Of a stretch of 64,000 nucleotides of DNA, positions 1 through 8,794 are shown piece after piece. Source of the stretch: Candidatus Gemmiger avistercoris (GTDB lineage: Bacteria; Bacillota; Clostridia; Oscillospirales; Ruminococcaceae); assembly GCA_019116705.1 (NCBI GenBank), contig DXBF01000007.1:1-64000 (forward strand), given 5' to 3'. Below the pieces are notes generated by a model that saw nothing but the letters and a program-made list of their open reading frames with translations, was not told the origin of the DNA and searched no databases. How positions within the stretch are numbered: position 1 is the stretch's first letter; the number at the start of each line of letters is the position of its first letter. The translations under genes were made by a program, and so were the position numbers.

Positions 1-726
1 CACGAGGGCGCCGACACCTACTACCAGTTCTGCACGGCCTTCCCGGTGGGCACCGCGCTGGCCCAGAGCTGGGACCCCGAACTGCTGACCCGGGTGGGCC
101 GCGCCGTCAGCCGCGAGATGGACGAGTTCCAGGTGGATTTGTGGCTGGCCCCCGGCATGAACATCCAGCGCAACCCGCTGTGCGGGCGCAACTTTGAGTA
201 TTATTCCGAGGACCCGCTGCTCACCGGCACGCTGGCGGCGGCCATCACGGCCGGCGTGCAGGAATCCGGGCGGCACGGGGTGACCCTCAAGCACTTCGCC
301 TGCAACAACCAGGAGGACAACCGCATGGCGGTGGACGCCCGGGTGCCGGAGCGCACCTTGCGGGAGATCTACCTGCGCGGGTTTGAGATCGCGGTCAAAA
401 CCGCCGCGCCGGCCGCCGTCATGTCCGCCTACAACTGCATCAACGGGGTGCACGCCGCCAACAGCCGGGACCTGTGCACCGTCGTGCTGCGGCAGGAATG
501 GGGCTTTGCCGGCCTGGTCATGTCGGATTGGAACACCACCGTGCCCGATGACGGCAGCGAGCCCTGGCGCTGCGCCGCCGCCGGAAACGACGTCATCATG
601 CCGGGCAACCCCCATGATGACGCCGACATCCGGGCCGCCCTGGCCGACGGCCGCCTGGCTGAAACCGACGTGCGCGCCTGCGCAGGCCGCCTGATCGCCC
701 TGGCCGCCGCCCTGCGCAGGCGGTAA
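1..726 (+). CDS. Beta-glucosidase family GH3, C-terminal part (gene begins before the window)
   Basis: The reading frame is open from base 1 (HEGADTYYQFCTAFPVGTAL...) so the start lies upstream. The visible part is the GH3 TIM-barrel: NFEYYSEDP, the KHFACNNQE block that binds substrate, and VMSDWN, whose Asp is the catalytic nucleophile of the family. The protein ends only about 60 residues after the nucleophile, so no alpha/beta sandwich or fibronectin domain follows. Either the enzyme is a short single-domain GH3 or, as in some ruminococcal enzymes, the sandwich domain precedes the barrel (permuted order) and is outside the window. Expected role: removal of terminal beta-glucosyl or related residues from oligosaccharides, probably in the cytoplasm. 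Substrate cannot be assigned. Confidence 0.9.
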   Translation, partial: HEGADTYYQFCTAFPVGTALAQSWDPELLTRVGRAVSREMDEFQVDLWLAPGMNIQRNPLCGRNFEYYSEDPLLTGTLAAAITAGVQESGRHGVTLKHFACNNQEDNRMAVDARVPERTLREIYLRGFEIAVKTAAPAAVMSAYNCINGVHAANSRDLCTVVLRQEWGFAGLVMSDWNTTVPDDGSEPWRCAAAGNDVIMPGNPHDDADIRAALADGRLAETDVRACAGRLIALAAALRRR

Positions 727-944
727 ACAGGTCGCAGCAGCGGCCAACGTTCGCGCCCCGGGGGCGTACCCTATGGCTTTGCATCCTGCCTGTTCATCGG
801 TTCAGAAAGTGGTTTTATCATTCCGGGCAGCTTCGCATATCGTGTGTCCATGTTCTTCTCGGATAAATCAACTTACTATGAAGCCCCTGTACCGGCCACC
901 ATCGGCGGATGTATCAGCATTGTACTTTGCCTTATATACTTATG
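727..944. other. Non-coding stretch, nothing recognised
   Basis: No credible gene is seen between the GH3 stop and the start of the structured RNA candidate. A TATACT at 935-940 could be a -10 box for that RNA, but no good -35 box lies 16-18 bases upstream of it. Confidence 0.4.
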
Positions 945-1182
945 TACCAAACGGAACTTCCCTGACCACTCCCGCCGGGGTAGAATGAAGGCACCCGAAA
1001 ACAAGGTGCGTCCCCCGGCGAAGGGACTGACAGCGAACGGCTAGGCCGTTAGGATGGATCGAACCATAAAACGCGGCTAAGTATCTCCGCCGCTGTTGTT
1101 CGTATCAGAAACAGTTCCCCTAAAATTGGAGCGCCTGCCCACGGCCTTTCTATGGCCTATGGGGCAGGCGCTCATCTTTTTA
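945..1182 (+). ncRNA. Candidate structured non-coding RNA
   Basis: A run of nested and consecutive helices with no coding frame, closed by a strong terminator. Helices seen: CGCCGGGG 973-980 with CCCCGGCG 1013-1020, enclosing GCACC 991-995 with GGTGC 1005-1009; AACGGC 1036-1041 with GCCGTT 1045-1050; TGG 1055-1057 with CCA 1064-1066; GCGG 1073-1076 with CCGC 1087-1090; and an outer GGAAC 953-957 with GTTCC 1114-1118. A -10-like TATACT lies at 935-940. The size (about 230 nt) and multi-helix junction shape would suit one of the large Firmicutes RNAs such as the raiA motif, but I cannot confirm the family from memory, so the identity is left open. It is not tmRNA, RNase P or a tRNA as far as I can see. 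Confidence 0.5.
1129..1181 (+). terminator. Rho-independent terminator of the RNA candidate
   Basis: GAGCGCCTGCCC (1129-1140) pairs perfectly with GGGCAGGCGCTC (1162-1173), with a small inner helix GGCC/GGCC in the loop, followed by ATCTTTTT. The minus-strand side lacks a T run, so it works for plus-strand transcription. Confidence 0.85.
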
Positions 1183-1249
1183 CAAACGAAAAATCCCCGG
1201 CAGGGGACTGCCGGAGAAATCAGTGGGATGGGGAAGCTGTGGGCGGCGC

Positions 1250-3004
1250 TCAATCCTTATAATCGAGGTACGCACCCTTCATGGGGCTGGCGGCCAGCTC
1301 GCTGAACAGACGCAGCACACCCCTGGTGTACTTGCGCGGTTTGGGCTGCCATTTGGCGCGGCGCTCGGCCAAAATGGCGTCGATCTCCGCGGGGGTCTTG
1401 CGCTGGCCCTGAACGCCCACGATGTTCAACTTGCGGGCAAAAACGTCGATCTCGATCAGGTCGTCCTGTTCCACCAGGGCGATGGGACCGCCGTCCACGG
1501 CTTCCGGGCTGCAATGGCCAATGACGGGGCCGGTGGAAGCGCCCGAGAATCGCCCGTCGGTGATGAGGGCGATGCTGCGGCCCAGTTCCTTGTCGGAGGA
1601 GATGGCTTCCGAAGTGTAGAACATTTCGGGCATGCCGCTGCCCTTGGGGCCTTCGTAGCGGATGAATACGGCGTCGCCCTTCTGCACTTCGTGGTGCAAT
1701 ACGGCAGCCAGACATTCCTCCTCGCTGTCGAAGGGGCGGGCGCGCAGGACGGCCTTGTACATCTCTTTGGGGCAGGCGGTGTGCTTGATGACCGCGCCTT
1801 CGGGGGCCAGATTGCCCTTGAGGATGGCGATGGAACCGTCGGTTCCGATGGCTTGGTCATAAGGGCGGATGATGTCCTCCCGGGTGATATGGACGCCATA
1901 GCGCGCGTTGAACTGGTCCAGCCACTTCTGGCAGCGCTGGTAGAAGCCGTTGGCCTTGAGTTCGGCCAGGTTTTCCCCCAGGGTCTTGCCGGTGACGGTC
2001 ATCACGTCCAGATGCAGGTGATCCTTGATCTCCTCCATAATGGCGGGCACGCCGCCCGCGTAGTAGAAGCACTCGGCGGGCCAGCGCCCGGCGGGGCGCA
2101 CGTCCAGCAGGTAGTGGGCGCCGCGGTGCAGGCGGTCGAAGGTGTCGCCGGTGATCTCGATGCCCAGTTCGTGGGCGATGGCGGGCAGGTGCAGCAGGCA
2201 GTTGGTGGAGCCGGAGATAGCCGCGTGCACCAGGATGGCGTTCTCGAAACTTTCCATCGTGACGATGCGGCTGGGGCGCATCTCGTCGTGGCCTGCCATC
2301 TCCACGGCGCGGCGGCCCGCCTGCCGGGCATAGTCCAGCAGATCCGGGCTGGTGGCGGGCATCAGGGCGCTGCCGGGCAGGGCCAGACCGAGTGCTTCGG
2401 CCATGATCTGCATGGTGGAGGCAGTGCCGATGAAGCTGCAGGCGCCGCAGCTGGGACAGGCGTTCTGCTTGGCCCAGTTGAGCTTGGCCTCGTCAATTTC
2501 CCCGCGCTCGAATTTGGCGCTGTACATGCCCAGCTGTTCCAGGGTGAGCATCTCGGGCCCGGCGTTCATGGTGCCGCCCGGCACCACCACCGAGGGGATG
2601 TCCACCCGCAGGCAGCCCATCAGGTTGGCGGGCATGCCCTTGTCGCAGCTGGCCAGGTAGACCCCGGCGTCGAAGGGGGTGGCGCCCGCGTGGATCTCGA
2701 TCATATTGGCGATGATCTCCCGGCTGGCCAGGCTGTAGTTGATGCCGTCGGTGCCCTGGCTTTCCCCGTCGCAGATGTCGGTGCAGGCATAGCGCGCGCC
2801 GTGGCCGCCCGCCTCGGCGACGCCCCGGCGCACTTCCTCCACCAGCGTGGGCAGGTGCCCGCTGCCGGGGTGGCTGTCGCCAGCCGTGCTCTCGATGATG
2901 ACCTGGGGCTTTGCCAGGTCTTCCGGCTTCCAGCCGGTGCCGATCCGCAGCGGGTCGAGTTCAGGGGCTAGGGTGCGCATTTTCTGGCTGATAAGACATT
3001 CCAT
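1250..3004 (-). CDS. IlvD/Edd-family dehydratase, probably sugar-acid (aldonate) dehydratase
   Basis: Iron-sulfur dehydratase of 584 residues that removes water from a 2,3-dihydroxy acid to give a 2-keto acid. CDKGMPANL (Cys about 120) and CPSCGAC (about 183-189) supply cluster ligands; TDGRFSGASTGP and GPKGSGMPEM are typical C-terminal family blocks. An ATG at 3028 is in frame, but the ATG at 3004 has AGGAG six bases upstream and is the better start. The adjacent upstream gene is a GntR/FCD regulator and a palindromic operator sits beside the promoter, the usual setting for catabolic gluconate/xylonate-type dehydratases rather than for branched-chain amino acid synthesis; no ilv genes are nearby. 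The exact substrate is inference. Confidence 0.85.
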   Translation of the reverse strand: MECLISQKMRTLAPELDPLRIGTGWKPEDLAKPQVIIESTAGDSHPGSGHLPTLVEEVRRGVAEAGGHGARYACTDICDGESQGTDGINYSLASREIIANMIEIHAGATPFDAGVYLASCDKGMPANLMGCLRVDIPSVVVPGGTMNAGPEMLTLEQLGMYSAKFERGEIDEAKLNWAKQNACPSCGACSFIGTASTMQIMAEALGLALPGSALMPATSPDLLDYARQAGRRAVEMAGHDEMRPSRIVTMESFENAILVHAAISGSTNCLLHLPAIAHELGIEITGDTFDRLHRGAHYLLDVRPAGRWPAECFYYAGGVPAIMEEIKDHLHLDVMTVTGKTLGENLAELKANGFYQRCQKWLDQFNARYGVHITREDIIRPYDQAIGTDGSIAILKGNLAPEGAVIKHTACPKEMYKAVLRARPFDSEEECLAAVLHHEVQKGDAVFIRYEGPKGSGMPEMFYTSEAISSDKELGRSIALITDGRFSGASTGPVIGHCSPEAVDGGPIALVEQDDLIEIDVFARKLNIVGVQGQRKTPAEIDAILAERRAKWQPKPRKYTRGVLRLFSELAASPMKGAYLDYKD

Positions 3005-3103
3005 GGGAGACTCCTCGCTTTCATCCATATAGTGGCGGCGGTGTGATGCGGAACGGCGGGCGGCAAGGCTGTAAACGCGGATACATCACACCTTATCGGC
3101 TAT

Positions 3104-3132
3104 AATCTAGCAGATTTCAAGAGAAAATGCAA
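3104..3132 (-). promoter_or_regulatory. Sigma-A type promoter of the dehydratase gene
   Basis: On the minus strand TTGCAT (3127-3132) and TAGATT (3104-3109) are separated by exactly 17 bases, about 100 bases upstream of the dehydratase start. Confidence 0.6.
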
Positions 3133-3133
3133 T

Positions 3134-3148
3134 ATACATCAGATGTAT
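3134..3148. promoter_or_regulatory. GntR-type operator, perfect 7-bp inverted repeat
   Basis: ATACATC-A-GATGTAT is a perfect palindrome with one central base. It abuts the upstream edge of the -35 box (3127-3132) of the dehydratase promoter. A further half-site ATACATC occurs at 3081-3087, downstream of the start of transcription. The shape and AT-rich TAT ends suit FCD-class GntR proteins; the neighbouring regulator gene (ending at 3224) is the obvious candidate to bind it. Confidence 0.65.
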
Positions 3149-3173
3149 TTTTGCCTAAAGCTGACAAAAGGGC

Positions 3174-3205
3174 AAAAAAGAAAGAGGGCGGACTTCCCCC
3201 TCTTC
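3174..3205 (-). terminator. Terminator of the GntR gene
   Basis: On the minus strand GAAGAGGG (3198-3205) pairs with CCCTCTTTC (3180-3188) and is followed by TTTTTT (3174-3179). It separates the regulator transcript from the dehydratase promoter downstream. Confidence 0.7.
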
Positions 3206-3223
3206 CGATGCAGGCGGACGCTG

Positions 3224-3961
3224 TCAGGTACCGTCCGCTGCCGGTCCACCGCCCGACGCATGTGACTGATGCTCCTTCCAGAGCGCAAGGATCGCCTGCC
3301 GGTTGCAGGCCAGATGTGTGACCATGGCGCAGCGCGCGCCTACGGCGTCCCCGTCCAGGATGGCGTCGGTCACGGCGCGGTGGGTCTCGATGGTCTCCTG
3401 CCGCAGGGAACGGTGGGTCAGGCTGGCAAAGGTGGCGACGGCCGTGTTGATCATGGGCACCAGCATTTCCATCACCCGGTTCTGGCTGCATCGCGCGATG
3501 CAGGTGTGAAAAGCGATGTCCTGGGGAATGTGGTCGCGCCCCGTCCGGCAGAGTTGTTCCACCTCGTCGCATAAGGCTTTCAGTTCGGCTTTGTCCTGCG
3601 CGGTGGCATGGGCGGCTGCGGATGCAGCGATCTCCGGCTCCAGGACCAGCCGCACCTCCAGCAGTTCCAGGGCCAGCTTGTACTTGTCATCCAGCCGGGA
3701 AAGCCCCAGGGGGTCATCCGCCAGGCTGCGGTGGCTCTTTACATAGGTCCCGTCGCCGCGGCGTACTTCCAGAATGCCGCGGGTGACAAGGCTTTTGACC
3801 GCTTCCCGCACGGTGCTGCGCCCGGCCTGGAACATCTGGCCCAACTCAAATTCGTTGGGCAGTTTTTCGCCGACGGCAACAGGCATGCCGAGGATATAGG
3901 CCATCAGTTCTTCCTCGACCCGTGCGCCCAGCGGTTTGCGTTCTGTTTTTTCCTGTTCCAT
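3224..3961 (-). CDS. GntR-family regulator, FCD (FadR-like) subfamily
   Basis: DNA-binding regulator with an N-terminal winged helix (ELGQMFQAGRSTVREAVKSL, then TRGILEVRRGDGTYV wing) and a C-terminal all-helical FCD ligand domain (roughly residues 85-225) with DIAFHTCIARCS and THRAVTDAILDGD, the region that holds the metal-binding His residues of the family. In-frame ATGs exist at 3979, 3976 and 3961; the last has GGGAG upstream and is used here, but the choice is open. FCD regulators sense sugar acids and related carboxylates. It probably represses the sugar-acid dehydratase downstream through the 3134-3148 operator. Confidence 0.88.
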   Translation of the reverse strand: MEQEKTERKPLGARVEEELMAYILGMPVAVGEKLPNEFELGQMFQAGRSTVREAVKSLVTRGILEVRRGDGTYVKSHRSLADDPLGLSRLDDKYKLALELLEVRLVLEPEIAASAAAHATAQDKAELKALCDEVEQLCRTGRDHIPQDIAFHTCIARCSQNRVMEMLVPMINTAVATFASLTHRSLRQETIETHRAVTDAILDGDAVGARCAMVTHLACNRQAILALWKEHQSHASGGGPAADGT

Positions 3962-3993
3962 TGGTCTGGCTCCCATCATGATCTTCTGCTTCA

Positions 3994-4022
3994 GTTATAC
4001 CACACAAACTGCGGGAACGCAA
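3994..4022 (-). promoter_or_regulatory. Promoter of the GntR gene
   Basis: On the minus strand TTGCGT (4017-4022) and TATAAC (3994-3999) with a 17-base spacer, just upstream of the regulator start. Confidence 0.6.
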
Positions 4023-4305
4023 TGCAGACGGTCCTCTTGCCCAATGAAAGAGACTATGATATATGTGTGTATTTCCTTCGTGACATTCGAACACCCCCTG
4101 TATAGTTACATTTTCCTACACAGGGGGCGTTTTGTCTATTGTCCGTTTTTACTGGTTCGGTTCAAATTTGAAGCGGCTCTTTTCTTTGCAGGATTTCAAC
4201 CCGTTCTCTTGGAAAAAGGAACCCGAACCCTTCGCTGAACAGATCGATGAAAAGGTCCTCCGCAGCGCTGCCGGAGAGTGCGTGATATACAGCCATACCG
4301 GGACC
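4023..4305. other. Non-coding stretch with a plus-strand terminator-like hairpin
   Basis: No credible gene. CCCCCTGT (4094-4101) pairs with ACAGGGGG (4120-4127) and is followed by CGTTTTG on the plus strand, but no plus-strand gene precedes it. TTCAAATTTGAA at about 4158-4169 is a 12-bp palindrome without an evident partner gene. The sequence looks like degraded intergenic DNA. Confidence 0.4.
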
Positions 4306-5001
4306 TCATTCGCTGCAGGCTTCTATTTCGCCCAACAGTTCCAGCCGTTTGCGAATGGCTTTTTCCGTTCTGCCATGATGCTGTGCCAAACCGGGAATAT
4401 CCGTGCCGCGGCGAAATTCTTGTAACAGCAGGGATTCTTCTGCTTTGCTCCAGGGCTTCCCGGCATTCTGCGGGTGCCCGGAGGATGCGGAAAGCACTTC
4501 CTTCAGCAAAATCCTCTTGGCAAATCCGCCGCGCTGCCGGCGCTTCTCTTTGCGCAGTGCGGTAAGTTCGTCCCAGGTCCAACCCCGGGCGGTCACGACA
4601 GCGCCCATGACTTCCAGCAGGTCGGCCAGTTCTTCCAGAGATTTGCTCTTCTGGTATTCGGCCAGTTCCTCGTTCAGCTTCTCGTCCAGCAGCTGAAGGT
4701 AGGTATCATCGGAGAGGGTCTCCCAGGTGCAGGTCTTGCCGGAAGCCTCGATGATCTCCGGGATGCGGTCACGGACCAGCTTGCGGTACGTTTTCTTTTT
4801 GAGAGAAGCATACAGGTCGAAAGATGGGGCGGTACAAGAATTCTGCCGTGCGATTTCCGCAGCCATCATTTCGTACTGATACCGGATGGTTTTCGGCTCT
4901 GTGCCGTTGGCCAACTTTTGCTGAATGAATTCGGCCGGGGTACGACCGATCCTGTCCTGGAAGGCTTTCTCAAACTGCTGTCGTTCGGAATCTTTCTTCA
5001 A
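4306..5001 (-). CDS. MazG-like NTP pyrophosphohydrolase fused to a Myb-like C-terminal segment
   Basis: The centre (YRKLVRDRIPEIIEASGK ... LNEELAEY ... SLEELADLLEVMGAV) is the all-alpha NTP pyrophosphatase fold of the phosphoribosyl-ATP-pyrophosphohydrolase-like group; EELAEY and EELADLLE give the ExxE...ExxD metal site. Family members normally are about 100 residues. Here there is an extra N-terminal region (KKDSERQQFEKAFQDRIG...) of about 75 residues and a C-terminal tail GKPWSKAEESLLLQEF ... GRTEKAIRKRLELLG that looks like a Myb/SANT-type helix-turn-helix. The frame is open further upstream (ATG at 5124), but TTG at 5001 has GGAGGG six bases before it and is preferred. Likely role: house-cleaning of non-canonical nucleotides; the function of the flanks is unknown. 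Confidence 0.7.
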   Translation of the reverse strand: MKKDSERQQFEKAFQDRIGRTPAEFIQQKLANGTEPKTIRYQYEMMAAEIARQNSCTAPSFDLYASLKKKTYRKLVRDRIPEIIEASGKTCTWETLSDDTYLQLLDEKLNEELAEYQKSKSLEELADLLEVMGAVVTARGWTWDELTALRKEKRRQRGGFAKRILLKEVLSASSGHPQNAGKPWSKAEESLLLQEFRRGTDIPGLAQHHGRTEKAIRKRLELLGEIEACSE

Positions 5002-5042
5002 TCCAATCCCTCCCTCGGCGTTTTTCATACCATAAACAATTT

Positions 5043-5052
5043 CGGTATACCG
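5043..5052. promoter_or_regulatory. 10-bp palindrome upstream of the MazG-like gene
   Basis: CGGTATACCG is a perfect palindrome about 45 bases upstream of the TTG start. It may be an operator; no regulator can be assigned. Confidence 0.3.
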
Positions 5053-5160
5053 TTTAGGGCATCCGATAAAGTGGATGCTCCATGGATCTGATCCCACTAT
5101 AGAATATCGGATTGCACCGAACAAGGGAAAGCGTACCCGGAAGCGCGCGCCCTCTTCCCG

Positions 5161-6226
<1,066 letters not shown>

Positions 6227-6256
6227 GGCCGGCGTTCTTTGGCCCACACAACGACC

Positions 6257-6295
6257 AGCGCCGGAATTTGTGCATGCCACACAAATTCCGGCGCT
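6257..6295. repeat. Perfect 16-bp stem-loop
   Basis: AGCGCCGGAATTTGTG (6257-6272) and CACAAATTCCGGCGCT (6280-6295) pair without a mismatch around a 7-base loop. No T run of note follows on either strand. It lies just upstream of the lyxose isomerase remnant; it may be its old leader hairpin or the terminator of a lost gene. The rest of 6296-6446 shows nothing recognisable. Confidence 0.6.
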
Positions 6296-6446
6296 TTATC
6301 ATGGTGTTTTGCTGCCCGTCACAGTCCTCTTCCCCCAAAGGCCGTGGGGGCGCAACCTGCCTTCATGCGGGCGGCGAACGGCTTCCGGCGCTGTGCCGCA
6401 GGCCGCCCAGGAGGGCGGTTTCCCCGCGGGAGCAGGGGCCGGGCGC

Positions 6447-8333
6447 TCACGCGCCCCAGCTGGCCTGCGCCTTCAGGGCCTCCGAGAGCGGCATGGTGGT
6501 GAATGCCGAATCCCATTGGACTGTGCCGTGGGATTCATAGCGGTCCGTCAACACATTGCCAAACTCGTCGAAAGTCCTGGTCGTGAGTTCGATCACAGCG
6601 CCGGTGGCGTCGGTCACGGTCACACGCACCTCATTACCGTCCTCGTCATATTCATGGGCGATCATCTTGCTGATGTTGCCGTCCTCGTCCAGCACTTCCT
6701 CACCGATCAGTCGCCAGTCGGTGTCAAAGTGCAGGTTGGTGGTGGATTGAAGTTCCTCTCCGTTTGCCAGCAAAGTATGTGCGTGCTTCCAACCCCGGTA
6801 AGACCCTTCGTCGTAATTATAGGACGTAGAACTGCCGTCAGAGGATTCTGCCGCGGTGATACGGCCCAGCCTGTCATATGTAGAGGTCGTGGTAACATAG
6901 TTCTTTTCCGTGGTACCGTCAGCCCAATAAATCGTTTGATCGGCAGTCATGTAAGTCTCATTGCCATCCAGGTCGAAGTACCGGCTCTGGGTATGCTGGT
7001 TCCCGGTATAGAAGAACTGGGCAGTTTTGACGTTGTTGGCGTTATAGATGTACTTTATGCGGCTGTACACCTCGCCCTCACGGAAGTTTATCTGGCCGAC
7101 CTGATTGCCTTGGCCATCGTAAAAATACTGGATTGTCCAGTGCTCCTCTGTCTCTGGGTCGTAATAATTCGTCTCTTTCCCCGAGGTGGTCACGACCATG
7201 TCCTTCACATCCGGGTCGGCGGTGATCTCTGCCGCAGGCGCGATCTCGGGGACCGGCAGCGCCGCCGGCTCCGGCTCGGCCACCGTGAGGGAGTCGGGCG
7301 TGGGGCCGTCCACCTGCTCACAGGCATAGCCGTAGTCCACCGCGCCGGAGGTGTGATCCCAGAAGACCACGCCGGTGGCCGTGGGGTCGTCCAGCGTGCG
7401 CATGGGGAAGCTCTCGCGGACGCCGTCCCCCGGCGCCATGGTCAGCACCCAATCGTTGCTGGCGTTGCCCAGGTCGATGGGGGAAGGCGCGAGCCGGCGG
7501 ATGCGGTAGCAGCGGTCCTGGTAGCTTTCCACATCCGTCCCTTCCTCGATATTGTACTTGCGGGCCGAGCACCCCACAAGGCCGCCCTCCCGCCAGTCAA
7601 AATCGCCGAAGGTCACATACCAGCAATGGTCCTGGTACTCGTAGCTGGCGCTTTCGCGGTCGCGGAAGGCCTCGGTCTTATAGGTGCGGCCCTCCAGCGC
7701 ACAGTCGATGGAAAAGTCCTCGTTGGGGGTGAAGGCGTTGGCCTCCCAGCCGCCCCGCACCGGCTCATAGGTCAGCTGCAGCGCGGCGCTGCCGTGGAAG
7801 GTGAACCACCCGTAGGTCTGCCCCTCAAAGCTGATCTGGGCGGTGGCGGTGGGGAACTGCGGGTTTTCGTTGGAGAGGGCCACTTCCCCCAGCGTGTAGC
7901 CGGGCAGCAGCACGCTCTCCTCGCCCCCGCCGCCGATGCCCAGCATGCAGTAGGTCTCGGCAGTCATGACCTGGTCGATGGCGTAGGCGTCGGGGGCGTA
8001 GAGGGCCTCCATGCTGACGGCGGCGCCGCCCAGGTCGGTGACGGTCCATTCCTCGGTCTCCTCGTCGCGCGCGAGTTCGATGGTGCAGTCGTCGGTATAG
8101 CGGGTGAAGCCGTTGTGGGATACGATGGTGGCGTCGATCTTGGTCACGCCATCCTCAGCGGTCTGCTTCTCGATCTCCAGCGACTCCACCCCGGCCATAC
8201 GCTCGGTGAAGTAGGTCTGTTCGTTGAGCAGGGCGGTCAGTTCCTCCTCCGGGATGCGGCTGCCCCCGCAGCCGCTCAGGCCCAGCAGCGCCAGCAGGGA
8301 GGCGCCCAGCAGTACAGGGATACGGCGGTCCAT
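6447..8333 (-). CDS. Secreted lipoprotein with RHS/YD-like repeats
   Basis: 628 residues starting MDRRIPVLLGASLLALLGLS followed by the lipobox Cys (LSGC), with GGAGG ahead of the ATG; exported and lipid-anchored. The first two thirds have no family I recognise (GYTLGEVALSNENPQFPTAT, CWYVTFGDFDWREGG). The last 200 residues carry repeated short units such as YDRLGRITAAESSDG, YDEGS, EVLDEDGNISKMIAHEYDED, TFDEFGNVLT, which are the YD/RHS type that forms beta-strand shells. Neighbours upstream on the same strand are the LytTR system, so this may be its target. Function unknown. Confidence 0.8.
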   Translation of the reverse strand: MDRRIPVLLGASLLALLGLSGCGGSRIPEEELTALLNEQTYFTERMAGVESLEIEKQTAEDGVTKIDATIVSHNGFTRYTDDCTIELARDEETEEWTVTDLGGAAVSMEALYAPDAYAIDQVMTAETYCMLGIGGGGEESVLLPGYTLGEVALSNENPQFPTATAQISFEGQTYGWFTFHGSAALQLTYEPVRGGWEANAFTPNEDFSIDCALEGRTYKTEAFRDRESASYEYQDHCWYVTFGDFDWREGGLVGCSARKYNIEEGTDVESYQDRCYRIRRLAPSPIDLGNASNDWVLTMAPGDGVRESFPMRTLDDPTATGVVFWDHTSGAVDYGYACEQVDGPTPDSLTVAEPEPAALPVPEIAPAAEITADPDVKDMVVTTSGKETNYYDPETEEHWTIQYFYDGQGNQVGQINFREGEVYSRIKYIYNANNVKTAQFFYTGNQHTQSRYFDLDGNETYMTADQTIYWADGTTEKNYVTTTSTYDRLGRITAAESSDGSSTSYNYDEGSYRGWKHAHTLLANGEELQSTTNLHFDTDWRLIGEEVLDEDGNISKMIAHEYDEDGNEVRVTVTDATGAVIELTTRTFDEFGNVLTDRYESHGTVQWDSAFTTMPLSEALKAQASWGA

Positions 8334-8470
8334 ATGTTTCCTCCTTCCGCCCATCCCCATAAAAAAACAGGCCAAGGGATGGGCACATCCGTTTGACCTG
8401 AGCATAGCATATTTGCCGGCCGGCGGCCAGCGCTGCGGCAGAAAAAGCAGCCACGGCGGCAAAACTGGTA

Positions 8471-8794
8471 TCAGGGACCGTCCGCCCGCCCCTGTTCCCG
8501 GCGCAGCAGTTCCTCCAGATAGGCGGCCGCTTCCTCCGGCCGGTCCCGTTCCAGAAAGCCCTGCAGCACGACCAGTTCGTTCCGGGCGTCGTGCTGGGCC
8601 AGACGCAGCGCTTCGATGTCGTGCATCTCGGCCTGCAGGGCGCGGTACAGGTGGCGGCTTTGCCGGGCCAGGCCCGCCATCCTGTGCAAAACATACAGGC
8701 GCTGCATCCCGTACACCAGCGCAAAGGCCGCCCCGCATGCCAGGGTCGCGGCAAGGCACAACAAAAGCGCGGTGCTATAGAATCCTTCCGGCAT
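8471..8794 (-). CDS. Mini sensor-kinase-like membrane protein: one TM helix plus dimerisation/H-box only
   Basis: 107 residues. Residues about 6-28 form a membrane helix (TALLLCLAATLACGAAFALV). The rest matches the dimerisation segment of GHKL-type kinases of the AgrC/LytS kind: LAQHDARNELVVLQGFLERD, then PEEAAAYLEELL, with the HDxxN box that normally holds the phospho-accepting His. No ATP-binding N, G1 or G2 box follows; the protein stops at REQGRADGP. GGAGG precedes the ATG and the gene overlaps the 3-prime end of the full kinase by 20 bases, so it is clearly translated with it. It could be a decayed kinase, a dimerisation partner, or a phosphotransfer relay. Frame use and spacing look like an intact small gene. 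Confidence 0.65.
   Translation of the reverse strand: MPEGFYSTALLLCLAATLACGAAFALVYGMQRLYVLHRMAGLARQSRHLYRALQAEMHDIEALRLAQHDARNELVVLQGFLERDRPEEAAAYLEELLRREQGRADGP

Noticed and set aside
1250..3004. Assignment as biosynthetic dihydroxy-acid dehydratase (ilvD)
   Set aside because: No ilv or leu genes nearby and a GntR/FCD regulator with operator is adjacent; a catabolic sugar-acid role is more likely, so no gene symbol was given.
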